Shown here in pieces: positions 7,052-14,573 of a stretch of DNA of 18,876 nucleotides. Both the position numbers and the translations under genes were made by a program. This DNA is from Gemmatimonadota bacterium (lineage in GTDB: Bacteria > Gemmatimonadota > Gemmatimonadetes > Gemmatimonadales > Gemmatimonadaceae): the NCBI GenBank assembly GCA_003131365.1, contig PKVB01000207.1, forward strand, positions 8,411-27,286, in the 5' to 3' direction. Each line of letters opens with the position of its first letter. Positions within the stretch are counted from its first letter, which is position 1. The notes under the pieces were generated by a model. It did not search any database and was not told the DNA's origin. It saw nothing but the letters and a program-made list of their open reading frames with translations.

Positions 7052-7054
7052 TCG

Positions 7055-7639
7055 ATGAATCCGATCGAGCTGGTGGCCGTCGTCATGACCCTGGTAGGCA
7101 TCGTCCTCACGATCAAGGAGAGGATCATTTGCTGGCCTGTGGCGATCGTGGGTATTCTCGCGTATCTCGTCGTTTTCCTTCGCGCCAGACTTTACGCAGA
7201 CGCCGCGCTGCAGCCGATCGATGTAGTGCAGAACATCTACGGCTGGTGGTACTGGGCCCGCGGCGGCGAGCGCGGGCAAGGACAGGCGCCGATCGTAGTC
7301 CTCGACTGGGCAATCCGGCTGCGCTGGCTGGCTGGAACGGCCGCCGTGTCCCTCCTAGTCGGCATGGCACTCGCGCGCTGGACCAACGCCGCCGCGCCTT
7401 ACGCCGATGCCGCTCTCTCGACGACAAGCCTCGTCGCCAACTGGCTCCTGGCAAAAAAGGTTCTCGAGAACTGGTGGCTCTGGATCGCGGTCAACGTCGG
7501 CTACGTGGTCCTGTTCTGGAGAAAGCAGTTGCTGCTATCCGCGGGTCTTTACGCGGTACTCCTGGCACTCGCTGTCGCTGGGCTCATCGAGTGGCAGCGC
7601 TCGCGTGCGAGGCAGAGTCCACTTTCCGTGGCTGCCTAG
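7055..7639 (+). CDS. pnuC: PnuC-type nicotinamide riboside (vitamin) transporter
   Basis: Predicted 194-residue inner-membrane protein with about seven helices and the PnuC hallmarks. These are an early W-P near residue 27, Q-N-I-Y-G-W-W-Y-W at 59-67, and the late block W-L-L-A-K-K-V-L-E-N-W-W-L-W near 120-133, continuing I-A-V-N-V-G-Y-V. In this family such residues line the substrate channel. PnuC proteins move nicotinamide riboside by facilitated diffusion, trapped by intracellular phosphorylation; close relatives carry thiamine (PnuT) or riboflavin (PnuX), so the vitamin is not settled. No NadR-like kinase and no riboswitch-sized leader is present; only 31 bases separate the gene from the exporter upstream. 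The ATG at 7055 is the natural start but lacks a ribosome-binding site, and a hairpin ends 3 bases before it. Confidence 0.85.
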   Translation: MNPIELVAVVMTLVGIVLTIKERIICWPVAIVGILAYLVVFLRARLYADAALQPIDVVQNIYGWWYWARGGERGQGQAPIVVLDWAIRLRWLAGTAAVSLLVGMALARWTNAAAPYADAALSTTSLVANWLLAKKVLENWWLWIAVNVGYVVLFWRKQLLLSAGLYAVLLALAVAGLIEWQRSRARQSPLSVAA

Positions 7640-7763
7640 GATTGGGCGCTTTCCGCCGCAATCTGACTCGGTCAGGAGACCTGGTGAAGAAAATCCACTG
7701 CTGTAGCCGTAGATTAACAAAAGGTCCGTCCCCGATAACCGTCGCACGTACCACGAGGATCGT
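7640..7763. other. Intergenic region, nothing firm
   Basis: This is a 124-base gap between pnuC and the coiled-coil protein gene, both on the plus strand. I see no strong hairpin, tRNA or promoter hexamers that I would defend. GAGGA just before 7764 serves as the ribosome-binding site of the next gene. Confidence 0.5.
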
Positions 7764-8432
7764 TTGATTCAGGCTCCTCAAGCCCCGCAGGCTCCCAGTG
7801 CTCCAGCGCTCGCACCGATCGCCGTTGCGCGCAACGCGCCGACCGCGAGCGACATTTACGAGGGATTCAGGGCGCAGCGTCGAGAGCTGAATAACCAGCT
7901 CGACGAGCTCCAGAGCACGCGCAGGGAAATCACCAGCCAGCTCGAAGACGTGTCGGCCGGGTCGCCGGAGCGAACGCCGCTCGAGACTCGGATGACCGAC
8001 ATCGATTCGAGAATTGCTAATGTGGACAAGATGCTCGCCTCCAACGCGATGGACATATCCAAAGCCGCTGCCATTCCAGGAGCGGTGGTCGAGCAGCCAC
8101 GCGTCATAAACCAGGGTCCGCCCCCGGATGCATACGTCCTCGGCGGAATGTTCATGATCCTGGTGTTCCTCCCTTTATCGATTGCGTACGCGCGCAGGAT
8201 CTGGCGTCGAGGCAGCGCCGCCGTCGCGGCATTCCCGCGGGAGATCGGGGATAGGTTGCTTCGAATGGAGCAGGCTGTCGAAGCAACCGCCGTCGAAGTC
8301 GAGCGAATCGGAGAAGGCCAGCGCTTTCTCACCCGCCTTTTCACCGAAGGAGAAGGTGCGCGTCCTCTGGGCTCTGGCGCGGCGCAGCCAATCGAGCGCA
8401 AATCAGTGAAGGCGCCGGAGCGACTTCCGTAG
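7764..8432 (+). CDS. Coiled-coil single-pass membrane protein of unknown function
   Basis: Predicted 222-residue protein. It begins with a Pro/Ala-rich stretch (residues 1-27), then a charged heptad-like region at about 33-90 consistent with a coiled coil. A linker follows, then one hydrophobic segment at about 124-142 (V-L-G-G-M-F-M-I-L-V-F-L-P-L-S-I-A-Y) with Arg-rich residues after it. The tail has a second helical stretch containing M-E-Q-A-V-E-A-T-A-V-E-V-E-R-I-G-E-G-Q-R-F. The start is TTG at 7764 with GAGGA 5 bases upstream; no ATG or GTG fits better. The positive-inside rule would place the C-terminal part in the cytoplasm. I recall similar proteins as conserved hypotheticals in Gemmatimonadota, from memory only. 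Neighbours give no functional clue. It converges on the GntR gene, with a hairpin between them. Confidence 0.7.
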   Translation: MIQAPQAPQAPSAPALAPIAVARNAPTASDIYEGFRAQRRELNNQLDELQSTRREITSQLEDVSAGSPERTPLETRMTDIDSRIANVDKMLASNAMDISKAAAIPGAVVEQPRVINQGPPPDAYVLGGMFMILVFLPLSIAYARRIWRRGSAAVAAFPREIGDRLLRMEQAVEATAVEVERIGEGQRFLTRLFTEGEGARPLGSGAAQPIERKSVKAPERLP

Positions 8433-8441
8433 CCTTGATCA

Positions 8442-8458
8442 GGCTGGCGATGCCAGCC
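8442..8458. terminator. Probable bidirectional terminator hairpin
   Basis: GGCTGGC-GAT-GCCAGCC is a perfect 7-base-pair, GC-rich stem with a 3-base loop. It sits in the 31-base gap between two convergent genes (stops at 8432 and 8464). The position is ideal for ending both transcripts. A T-run is absent on either side. Confidence 0.55.
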
Positions 8459-8463
8459 CTGGC

Positions 8464-9207
8464 CTACCAGTTCCCCTGCTCTCCCATCACCTCGATCGCG
8501 CGCACCAATCGATCCGCCGCGTGACGCCAGTTCGTCTGGACGGCACGTTGAGCCGAGGCGGCATTGCCGGTGCGGATCGCATCGACGATCACATCATGTT
8601 CGGTCCCGGCGGTCGGCACCGTGTCGAGCAGTAGCGCGATGTACATCCTGATGTAGCGCTCGGCCTGCGGTTTCACGGCGTCGTGCAGCGAGCGCAGTCG
8701 CGCTCCGGCGCCGGCTTCCACGTAGCGCCGGTGAAATTTCTCGTCGAGCTCGTACAGTTTGCCCGGCTGTGCTCCCTTGGCCGATGCAGCCTTCCGGAAC
8801 TCGGCGTTGAGCGTGGCCAGCTCCTTTGCCAGCGTCTCCCGCTGGGCTTCGCCTAGACGTGCCGCGCTCCGGGCGGCGAGACCCTCGAGCTCACCCACGA
8901 TCTCGAGCAGCTCCCCAACGTCCTCGCGCGTGAGCGGCGCGACGGTCATCCGCGCCTGGTGGGTGGGCGAGGCGACGACGTAGCCTTCCCGCTCGAGCCG
9001 CTGGAACGCGGCGCGAACCGGCGTTCGGCTGACGCCAAAGCGCTCGGCGACTTCAGTTTCCACGATTCGTGCCCCGGGCGCCAGCTGCCCGCGGACAATG
9101 AGATTCCGCAGCGAGTCGTAAAGTTTGTTCGCTCGCTCTGTGGCACCCTTGGCGCGTCGTCCCCGCTCCGGCGAGGAGCGCAGTTTGGCAGCTCGTCTCT
9201 GCACCAT
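8464..9207 (-). CDS. GntR family regulator with FCD ligand-binding domain
   Basis: Predicted 247-residue repressor-type regulator. An N-terminal winged helix (about residues 25-92) has the recognition region T-E-V-A-E-R-F-G-V-S-R-T-P-V-R at 51-65, a textbook GntR motif. The C-terminal helical FCD domain runs from about 95 to 240. Likely metal or ligand residues are Asp155, His159 (L-D-E-K-F-H), His204 and His229. FCD regulators bind carboxylated metabolites and control the matching transport and catabolic genes. It is divergent from an amino acid permease and shares the palindrome at 9311-9322, so control of that permease is the obvious hypothesis. Start choice: ATG at 9207 begins a normal basic N-terminus; ATG at 9291 would add 28 residues. 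Starts still further upstream (9333) would run through the operator and are unlikely. Confidence 0.9.
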   Translation of the reverse strand: MVQRRAAKLRSSPERGRRAKGATERANKLYDSLRNLIVRGQLAPGARIVETEVAERFGVSRTPVRAAFQRLEREGYVVASPTHQARMTVAPLTREDVGELLEIVGELEGLAARSAARLGEAQRETLAKELATLNAEFRKAASAKGAQPGKLYELDEKFHRRYVEAGAGARLRSLHDAVKPQAERYIRMYIALLLDTVPTAGTEHDVIVDAIRTGNAASAQRAVQTNWRHAADRLVRAIEVMGEQGNW

Positions 9208-9310
9208 TCCGCCAATATAACGTCGCCCGGCGTCGCGACACTCGTCTTCGTGCACCCAGCTCGCCGGTGCCTTCTTGCGCGTCCCACCCATGCTGGTTAT
9301 TCTAGGGCCG

Positions 9311-9322
9311 ATTGTATACAAT
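9311..9322. promoter_or_regulatory. Candidate GntR operator, ATTGTATACAAT
   Basis: This perfect 12-base palindrome lies in the divergent region between the GntR gene and the permease gene, 25 bases before the permease start and just upstream of its Shine-Dalgarno sequence. Operators of FCD-type GntR regulators are commonly short palindromes with a TTGTATACAA-like core, so the match in sequence and position is good. Its TATACA core could also act as a -10 element, so a bound regulator would block transcription. It is inferred, not shown. Confidence 0.65.
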
Positions 9323-9347
9323 TGCGCATCCAAATTGGGAGGAGTTC

Positions 9348-10802
9348 ATGTCGCTCTTCGTTCGGAAGAACATCGGTTCACTGCTGGCGGAGGCTGGCTC
9401 GGGGACGCTGCGACGGGAGCTGGGACCGCTGGCTCTGGTCACCCTTGGAATCGGGGCAGTGATCGGAGCCGGAATCTTCGTCATGTCCGGCACCGTCGCC
9501 TCCCAGAACGCCGGCCCGGCGCTGACGCTATCGATGGTCTTCGCCGGAATCGCCTGCGTGTTCGCCGGCCTTTGCTACGCCGAGCTGGCGAGTATGATTC
9601 CGGTGGCCGGGAGCGCCTATACCTATGCCTACGCGACGATGGGCGAGCTGGTCGCGTGGATTATCGGCTGGGATCTCGTTCTCGAGTACTCGCTGAGCTC
9701 CTCGACCGTGGCAGTGGGATGGTCGGCTTATGCGATCACCCTGCTTGGCGAGATGGGCATCACGATTCCACCGCGTCTCACCGGTGCCCCCGGGGTTCAC
9801 ATTTGCCTGCCCGACGGAACCCACGTCATCGGGGTGTTCAACCTCCCCGCAATGGTGATCTGTCTCGCGCTCACAGGACTTCTGATGATTGGAATCCGCG
9901 AATCAGCGCGAGTGAATACCACCATTGTCATCATCAAGGTTGCGGTGCTGGCAATCTTCGTTGCGTTCGGCGCGCACTACGTCAACACGGCGAATCTTCA
10001 CCCCTTCATTCCTCCGAACACGGGCCAGTTTGGATCGTTCGGATGGAGCGGGATCCTCCGCGGCGCGGGAATCATCTTCTTTGCCTACATCGGCTTCGAC
10101 GCGGTCTCCACTGCGTCACAGGAAGCAAAGAATCCTGGACGCGACATCCCGATCGGAATTCTCGTCTCGCTCGCGATCTGCACCGTCATATACATCTCCG
10201 TTGGACTCGTGATGACGGGGCTCGTCCCATACACCAGTCTCAACGTCGCCTCACCGATTGCCGTCGCGGTTCAGGCCACGGGGCTCAAGTGGCTCGCGCC
10301 CATCGTCAACATTGGCGCGATTTGCGGGCTGTCGAGCGTGATATTGGTGAACATGCTGGCCCAGTCCCGGATCTTCTACTCGATGAGCCGCGACGGATTG
10401 CTCCCGCCTCTGTTTGCCAGGCTACACCCGCGGTATCGCACTCCGCACGTGACGACAGCGATCACAGGGCTCGTCGTCGCAATCGCTTCCGGCCTGTTTC
10501 CAATCGCGGTGCTCGGCCAGCTCGTGAGCATGGGAACTCTGCTCGCGTTCGCGATCGTGTGCATGGGAGTCCTGATCCTGCGCAGAATAGAACCGGACAC
10601 ACACCGACCGTTCAGGACACCGGGCATGCCGTGGGTGCCCATCGTGGGAACTCTCATCTGTCTTTACCTGATGTCCGGTCTCCCGCTCCCGACGTGGATC
10701 AGGTTGTTCGTGTGGCTGGCCGTCGGACTGACGATCTACTTCACGTACGGAAGATTTCACGCTGCCGCGGCACGCGATCGGCCGATCGCCAACGCCGCTT
10801 AA
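9348..10802 (+). CDS. APC family amino acid permease (cationic amino acid transporter type)
   Basis: Predicted 484-residue inner-membrane transporter with about 12 helices. The first helix has the APC signature G-I-G-A-V-I-G-A-G-I-F-V near 34-45, where unwound backbone binds the amino acid carboxyl and amino groups. Other family marks are C-Y-A-E-L-A-S-M-I-P-V-A-G-S-A-Y, the F-F-A-Y-I-G-F-D-A-V segment, and the Q-S-R-I-F-Y-S-M-S-R-D-G-L-L-P loop, which place it near YfnA/CAT-like proteins. The substrate is an amino acid or related amine; which one is not readable. The start is ATG at 9348 with a strong GGGAGGAG site just upstream. Probably controlled by the divergent GntR regulator through the palindrome at 9311-9322. 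Its TAA stop overlaps the convergent lipoprotein gene's stop within TTAA (10799-10802). Confidence 0.92.
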   Translation: MSLFVRKNIGSLLAEAGSGTLRRELGPLALVTLGIGAVIGAGIFVMSGTVASQNAGPALTLSMVFAGIACVFAGLCYAELASMIPVAGSAYTYAYATMGELVAWIIGWDLVLEYSLSSSTVAVGWSAYAITLLGEMGITIPPRLTGAPGVHICLPDGTHVIGVFNLPAMVICLALTGLLMIGIRESARVNTTIVIIKVAVLAIFVAFGAHYVNTANLHPFIPPNTGQFGSFGWSGILRGAGIIFFAYIGFDAVSTASQEAKNPGRDIPIGILVSLAICTVIYISVGLVMTGLVPYTSLNVASPIAVAVQATGLKWLAPIVNIGAICGLSSVILVNMLAQSRIFYSMSRDGLLPPLFARLHPRYRTPHVTTAITGLVVAIASGLFPIAVLGQLVSMGTLLAFAIVCMGVLILRRIEPDTHRPFRTPGMPWVPIVGTLICLYLMSGLPLPTWIRLFVWLAVGLTIYFTYGRFHAAAARDRPIANAA

Positions 10803-11890
10803 TGCTTCAGTCGTCGCGCGAAGATCGTGTCCCACGTAGTGAGCGCTGGCTTGGGCTTGAGGTTCGCATCCACCAGCCCCAGCGTCGCGAATAGAGGCAA
10901 GATCGCGGGAACCGGCTTCGGGAAGGTTCCAAGATCGAGATCGGTGAAGGACAGCTGGAAGACACCTATAGCATTCGCCTCGTCGAGGAGCTGTGACTGA
11001 CGCGCGATGTATCTCGCCTGCATTTCCGGTGACGACGAAAACATTCCTCTCACCGAGGCAGACGGCCATCCGCCTTCGACCACCATCAGGGGCAGCGCTC
11101 GTGAGCCCCTCACTCGCGTGTAGTAGTCGACTGGAATTTGCTCCGGGTCCTTGAATCCGCCGAGGTACGGATATGATGACAAGCCGAGAAGGTTAACGAA
11201 GGGAAAATCGCGTAGATCCTGATCGATCCCAACGTACGCGCCCTGCTGCACCAGCTTCCCCCACGCGGTTTCGACCTGTACGCTGACATAGAGCGGGAGC
11301 GCGGTCGCGGACCGCGAGCGACGGATATCGGACGCTGCGTCGTTGGTCATCCGAACCACCGCCTCGTAGACCGGCCGCGGAGCAATCTGCCGGATCAGAT
11401 TCGTCTCGGCTGCAAGTCCCAAATAATCCGGGTGCAGCTTCTCGACCAGCGCGCCCACGTAATTGCGATACAGCCTCTGCACCGCGGGCTCCGTGATGCT
11501 CCGATGCGCGGCGACGAGCGCTGGCGCTTCGCTTTCGCGGGCCAGCCCATTCGTGACATCGATCGTCACTACCAGCTTCAGATGCTTCGAGCGGTAGTAA
11601 TGCTCGAGATCGATCCCGTCCTTGCGGAGCGCGTCCTCGGGAGACGCCCCGGCCAGAAGCAGCGCCCATGGTACATCGAGATGCATGATCGCGGCATCGG
11701 CTCGCCTGGTCCAGATCTCCAGCGATCTCACCGCGACCTTGATATCGGGCTTGGGCGGAACGACCGAGAAGCCCATCAGATAGGAACGTGTCCCAGCTGA
11801 CGATATTTTCGGCTCAGGCGTGGATCGCGGGCATGCGGTCGCCAGCAGAGCGAAAGAGATGGCTGCCGCACAGCTTCGAAGTGCCGTCAT
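10799..11890 (-). CDS. Lipoprotein with TIM-barrel glycoside-hydrolase-like features
   Basis: Predicted 363-residue protein with a signal peptide and lipobox-like A-T-A-C (Cys20), so probably anchored in the envelope. The rest alternates strand and helix like a TIM barrel. Two glutamates sit where clan GH-A enzymes carry their acid/base and nucleophile: Glu162, after a hydrophobic strand (Y-L-G-L-A-A-E-T-N), and Glu272, in P-L-M-V-V-E-G-G-W-P-S. The second resembles the nucleophile strand of GH17/GH53-type enzymes. The usual Asn before the acid/base Glu is Ala here. I therefore call it glycoside-hydrolase-like rather than assigning a family or substrate. It may instead be a non-catalytic sugar-binding relative. 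No carbohydrate genes are nearby. ATG at 11890 is the only sensible start; the ribosome-binding site is weak. Confidence 0.65.
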   Translation of the reverse strand: MTALRSCAAAISFALLATACPRSTPEPKISSAGTRSYLMGFSVVPPKPDIKVAVRSLEIWTRRADAAIMHLDVPWALLLAGASPEDALRKDGIDLEHYYRSKHLKLVVTIDVTNGLARESEAPALVAAHRSITEPAVQRLYRNYVGALVEKLHPDYLGLAAETNLIRQIAPRPVYEAVVRMTNDAASDIRRSRSATALPLYVSVQVETAWGKLVQQGAYVGIDQDLRDFPFVNLLGLSSYPYLGGFKDPEQIPVDYYTRVRGSRALPLMVVEGGWPSASVRGMFSSSPEMQARYIARQSQLLDEANAIGVFQLSFTDLDLGTFPKPVPAILPLFATLGLVDANLKPKPALTTWDTIFARRLKH

Positions 11891-12021
11891 CGCTGCTGAA
11901 TGTGTCCCGGAAAGGTCAGCAATGGTGCATTCCCAAACGGCTGGTCGTCAACTGATAAACCCCGGCTTGTGTCAGCAGACACTGTTACATATGCTGCTAA
12001 TCCGCATTACCGGATACCACC
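11891..12021. other. Divergent intergenic region with a small hairpin
   Basis: This 131-base gap between two divergent genes must hold both promoters. A GTGTC-AGCA-GACAC dyad lies at 11969-11982. I could not find hexamer pairs with acceptable spacing. Confidence 0.45.
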
Positions 12022-12903
12022 GTGGAATTGATCCCGCACGCTGCCGCAGAGACCTACCGCCCTTCCCCCAGGACCTGGCAGCCAGTTCGACCCGAAGACG
12101 CAGCAAAGCTTACAGATTGCCGGTTGCAGTTGCATCACGCCGTGCAGTTCGGAGCCGCCGCCGGGATTTCCTTCCTCGCGCATCGTCCGGATGAAAGCCA
12201 TACCAACCTGGAGTGGGTGCCTTCTCTTGCCGGATTGTTTTCGCGTGTGATTCCGACTGGACGACCGTTCCGGATCGGCGCCAGGCCATCCAAGTTCGCG
12301 TTGTTGATGGTCACCGAAGAAAATCAGCCGATCGCGGAATACAAGCTCCATGGACGTACGATTACCGACGCGACTGAGTGGATTCGCTCGCAGGTCAAAT
12401 CTCTCGGTGCGGACCCGACGCGTTATACGCTGCGGCGAGATTACGAGATACCCGACCATCCCGTCGCGATTGGAGAATCATTCGATGCGAGTGCGCCGAC
12501 TCTCTTCGAAGAGCTTTCGAAATGGTTCTCGAACGCTGCCACGCTACTCGGCTCCGTTGTCCGAAAGACGCGCAGAGCCAGCGAGCTAAGGTGCTGGCCG
12601 CAGCACTTCGACCTCGCAACGCTCATCAAAGTCGCGCCTGGTCGTACCATTGGAATGGGACTGGAGCCAGGCGACGATTTCTACGACGAGCCGTATTTCT
12701 ATCTCAACATGAGCCCGCAACCCAGCGCGTCTCGTGCTCAGTCTCGCCCATTGTGGGGAAACGGCACCTGGCACACCAACGAATGGGTTGGACCAGTTCT
12801 TCCCGGATCCCGGTTCGGCGCCGCATCCGCCCAGGAGCAGCAGGTCCGCGAGTTCCTCGATTCAGCCACCGCAGCCTGCCGCGCGCTGGTTACACAGAGC
12901 TAG
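12022..12903 (+). CDS. Conserved protein of unknown function (RCWPxHFD motif)
   Basis: Predicted 293-residue soluble protein with no signal peptide or membrane segment. I do not recognise a named domain, but it contains motifs that look conserved rather than random. These are L-H-H-A-V-Q at 37-42, D-E-S-H-T-N-L at 57-63, Y-E-I-P-D-H-P-V at 141-148, R-C-W-P-Q-H-F-D-L-A-T-L at 190-201, P-G-D-D-F-Y-D-E-P-Y-F-Y near 216-227, and W-H-T-N-E-W-V-G at 240-247. The clustered His and Asp residues could form a metal site; this is a guess. I recall similar conserved hypotheticals in other soil bacteria, from memory only. The start is GTG at 12022 without a clear ribosome-binding site, so the exact N-terminus is uncertain; similarity-like motifs begin near residue 36. 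It converges with the ABC transporter, sharing CTAG at 12900-12903. Confidence 0.72.
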   Translation: MELIPHAAAETYRPSPRTWQPVRPEDAAKLTDCRLQLHHAVQFGAAAGISFLAHRPDESHTNLEWVPSLAGLFSRVIPTGRPFRIGARPSKFALLMVTEENQPIAEYKLHGRTITDATEWIRSQVKSLGADPTRYTLRRDYEIPDHPVAIGESFDASAPTLFEELSKWFSNAATLLGSVVRKTRRASELRCWPQHFDLATLIKVAPGRTIGMGLEPGDDFYDEPYFYLNMSPQPSASRAQSRPLWGNGTWHTNEWVGPVLPGSRFGAASAQEQQVREFLDSATAACRALVTQS

Positions 12904-14573
12904 ATCGCCGGAGCGATTGAGACGTTCGGACCTTTCGTTCGCCGTCTCCAGAATCGTTTCCGCCGGTGGGCCGGAGTCACGAACTGTTCCACGATCGAAA
13001 GGACGCCGTCCACGGCGAGAGCCAGCGCCGCGGCCGGAAGCGCGCCTGAAAGAATCATCCGAGTGTCCGCGAGAGCGAGACCCGCGACGATTGGCTCCCC
13101 CAAGCCTCCTGCGCCAATGAACGCGGCGAGTGTCGCCGCTCCCACAGTGATGACTGCGGCAGTGCGGATTCCAGCCATGATCACTGGTGCCGCGAGCGGA
13201 AGGCGCACCCACATCAGTCGTTGCGTTGGAGTGGTGCCAAGCGCTTCAGCGGCATTTACGGCTTCAGGATCGGCGTCGCGGACTCCCGTATAAGTTCCGC
13301 GCGCAATTGGATAAAGTGCGTACAGCCAGAGCGCCACCAGGGCCGGGACGACTCCGATACCAAGCAATGGAATCATGAAGGCGAGTAGAGCAATGCTTGG
13401 AATCGTCTGCAGTACTCCGAGTGCGCCAATTGTCGGCTCCGCGATTCGTCGAGTTCGTTCGAGCCCAAGTCCCAGTGGAACCGCAACGATAACAGCGGCG
13501 AAAAGAGCGAAAGCGACGAGCTCCAGATGCCGGACCAGGAGTGCCGTTATCGTCGCCCGGCGATCCCACAAATACTCCGCGAATCCAGACTGCTGCGCCG
13601 ATGGCGCCGCTTTCGCCTCGCTCGCATCATGCGTCGCGCCGGAGAGCCCAAGCGCAGCCAGCTCGTCACCCGCCACTCGGCGGACATCTTCGCCGTCCAC
13701 TTCCACCCGACGATTGAGCTGTCGCATCGTCTTCTCATCCAGGCGTCCGCTCAGAAGTGCAAGCGCCGCGATTGCTCCAGGTACCTGGCGATCTAGTCGA
13801 CTGGATACGAGCGCGGCCGCTTCATACGGAGGAAAGAAGTGCTTGTCGTCGATCAGGGTGACCAGATCGTAGCGGGCGAGCAGCCCATCGGTTGAATAGC
13901 CATCGATGACATCCACCGCGCCCGATGCGAGCGCCTGGTACTTTACCGCCGGCGCCAGCGGCCTCACAGCGCGAGGTCTCAATCCATAGACGTGAGACAG
14001 GCCGACCAGTCCATCGCTTCGCCCGATGAAATCGGCGGTGAACCCCGCCGTCAGATGCGGACTCTCGCGCGCGAGGTCACTGAGCGTGCGAAGATGGTAG
14101 CGGCTTGCCGTCGATCGCGTGACGGCGATCGCGTACGTATTCTGAAAGCCGAGCGGCGGGAGCCAGCGCACATGGTAGAGATTCGCAAACCGGCGGGCGA
14201 CGTGCGCAAACACTGCCCGCGGATCGGCCGCGACAGAATCGGGTAACGTGTCGTGCAAAATCGCGATGAGCCCTGTCCCCGTGTACTCGGGGTAGACATC
14301 GATCGCGTCGGTGCGGAGCGCGCCGAATGCGATCTCGGTCGCACCAAGCCCGGGCTTCCGATCCACGCTGAATCCGCGGGACTCGAGCAGCTGCGAGAAC
14401 ATCTCCGCCAGCAGATACGACTCACCGAACGGCTTCGAGGCCACGACCACCGGCCGACTCTCTTGTTGTGCGACGAGCGCGGCGGGCATTGCACCACCGA
14501 CGATCATTGTAGCAAGCAGGACGCTGATTCGCTGCCTCGATTTCATTTGCGCGCGGTGTCGAATCCCGATCAC
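12900..14573 (-). CDS. Osmoprotectant-type ABC importer: substrate-binding protein fused to permease
   Basis: Predicted 557-residue fusion. After a signal sequence (to about residue 36) comes an OpuAC-type binding domain (about 40-315) with the hallmark D-V-Y-P-E-Y-T-G-T at 92-100 and G-Y-S-T-D-G at 225-230. A linker follows, then a five- to six-helix permease domain (about 345-535) containing the EAA loop near 437-463 that docks the ATPase. Relatives import glycine betaine, choline, carnitine or, in the EgtU group, ergothioneine; the ligand cannot be decided here. Domain order is binding protein first, permease second. The better-known fused OpuC/EgtU-type proteins I recall have the permease first. 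GTG at 14573 overlaps the ATPase stop in GTGA, suggesting translational coupling; ATG at 14546 is an alternative. The C-terminus is strongly basic (H-R-R-K-R-F-W-R-R-R). Confidence 0.9.
   Translation of the reverse strand: MIGIRHRAQMKSRQRISVLLATMIVGGAMPAALVAQQESRPVVVASKPFGESYLLAEMFSQLLESRGFSVDRKPGLGATEIAFGALRTDAIDVYPEYTGTGLIAILHDTLPDSVAADPRAVFAHVARRFANLYHVRWLPPLGFQNTYAIAVTRSTASRYHLRTLSDLARESPHLTAGFTADFIGRSDGLVGLSHVYGLRPRAVRPLAPAVKYQALASGAVDVIDGYSTDGLLARYDLVTLIDDKHFFPPYEAAALVSSRLDRQVPGAIAALALLSGRLDEKTMRQLNRRVEVDGEDVRRVAGDELAALGLSGATHDASEAKAAPSAQQSGFAEYLWDRRATITALLVRHLELVAFALFAAVIVAVPLGLGLERTRRIAEPTIGALGVLQTIPSIALLAFMIPLLGIGVVPALVALWLYALYPIARGTYTGVRDADPEAVNAAEALGTTPTQRLMWVRLPLAAPVIMAGIRTAAVITVGAATLAAFIGAGGLGEPIVAGLALADTRMILSGALPAAALALAVDGVLSIVEQFVTPAHRRKRFWRRRTKGPNVSIAPAI

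Noticed and set aside
7024..7054. A riboswitch before pnuC
   Set aside because: The gap is 31 bases, too short for any known NAD+, TPP or FMN riboswitch; it holds only a simple hairpin.
9275..10894. A 539-codon open frame overlapping the amino acid permease on the same strand
   Set aside because: Its product is low-complexity and Arg-rich; the overlapping permease frame has membrane helices, family motifs and a strong ribosome-binding site.
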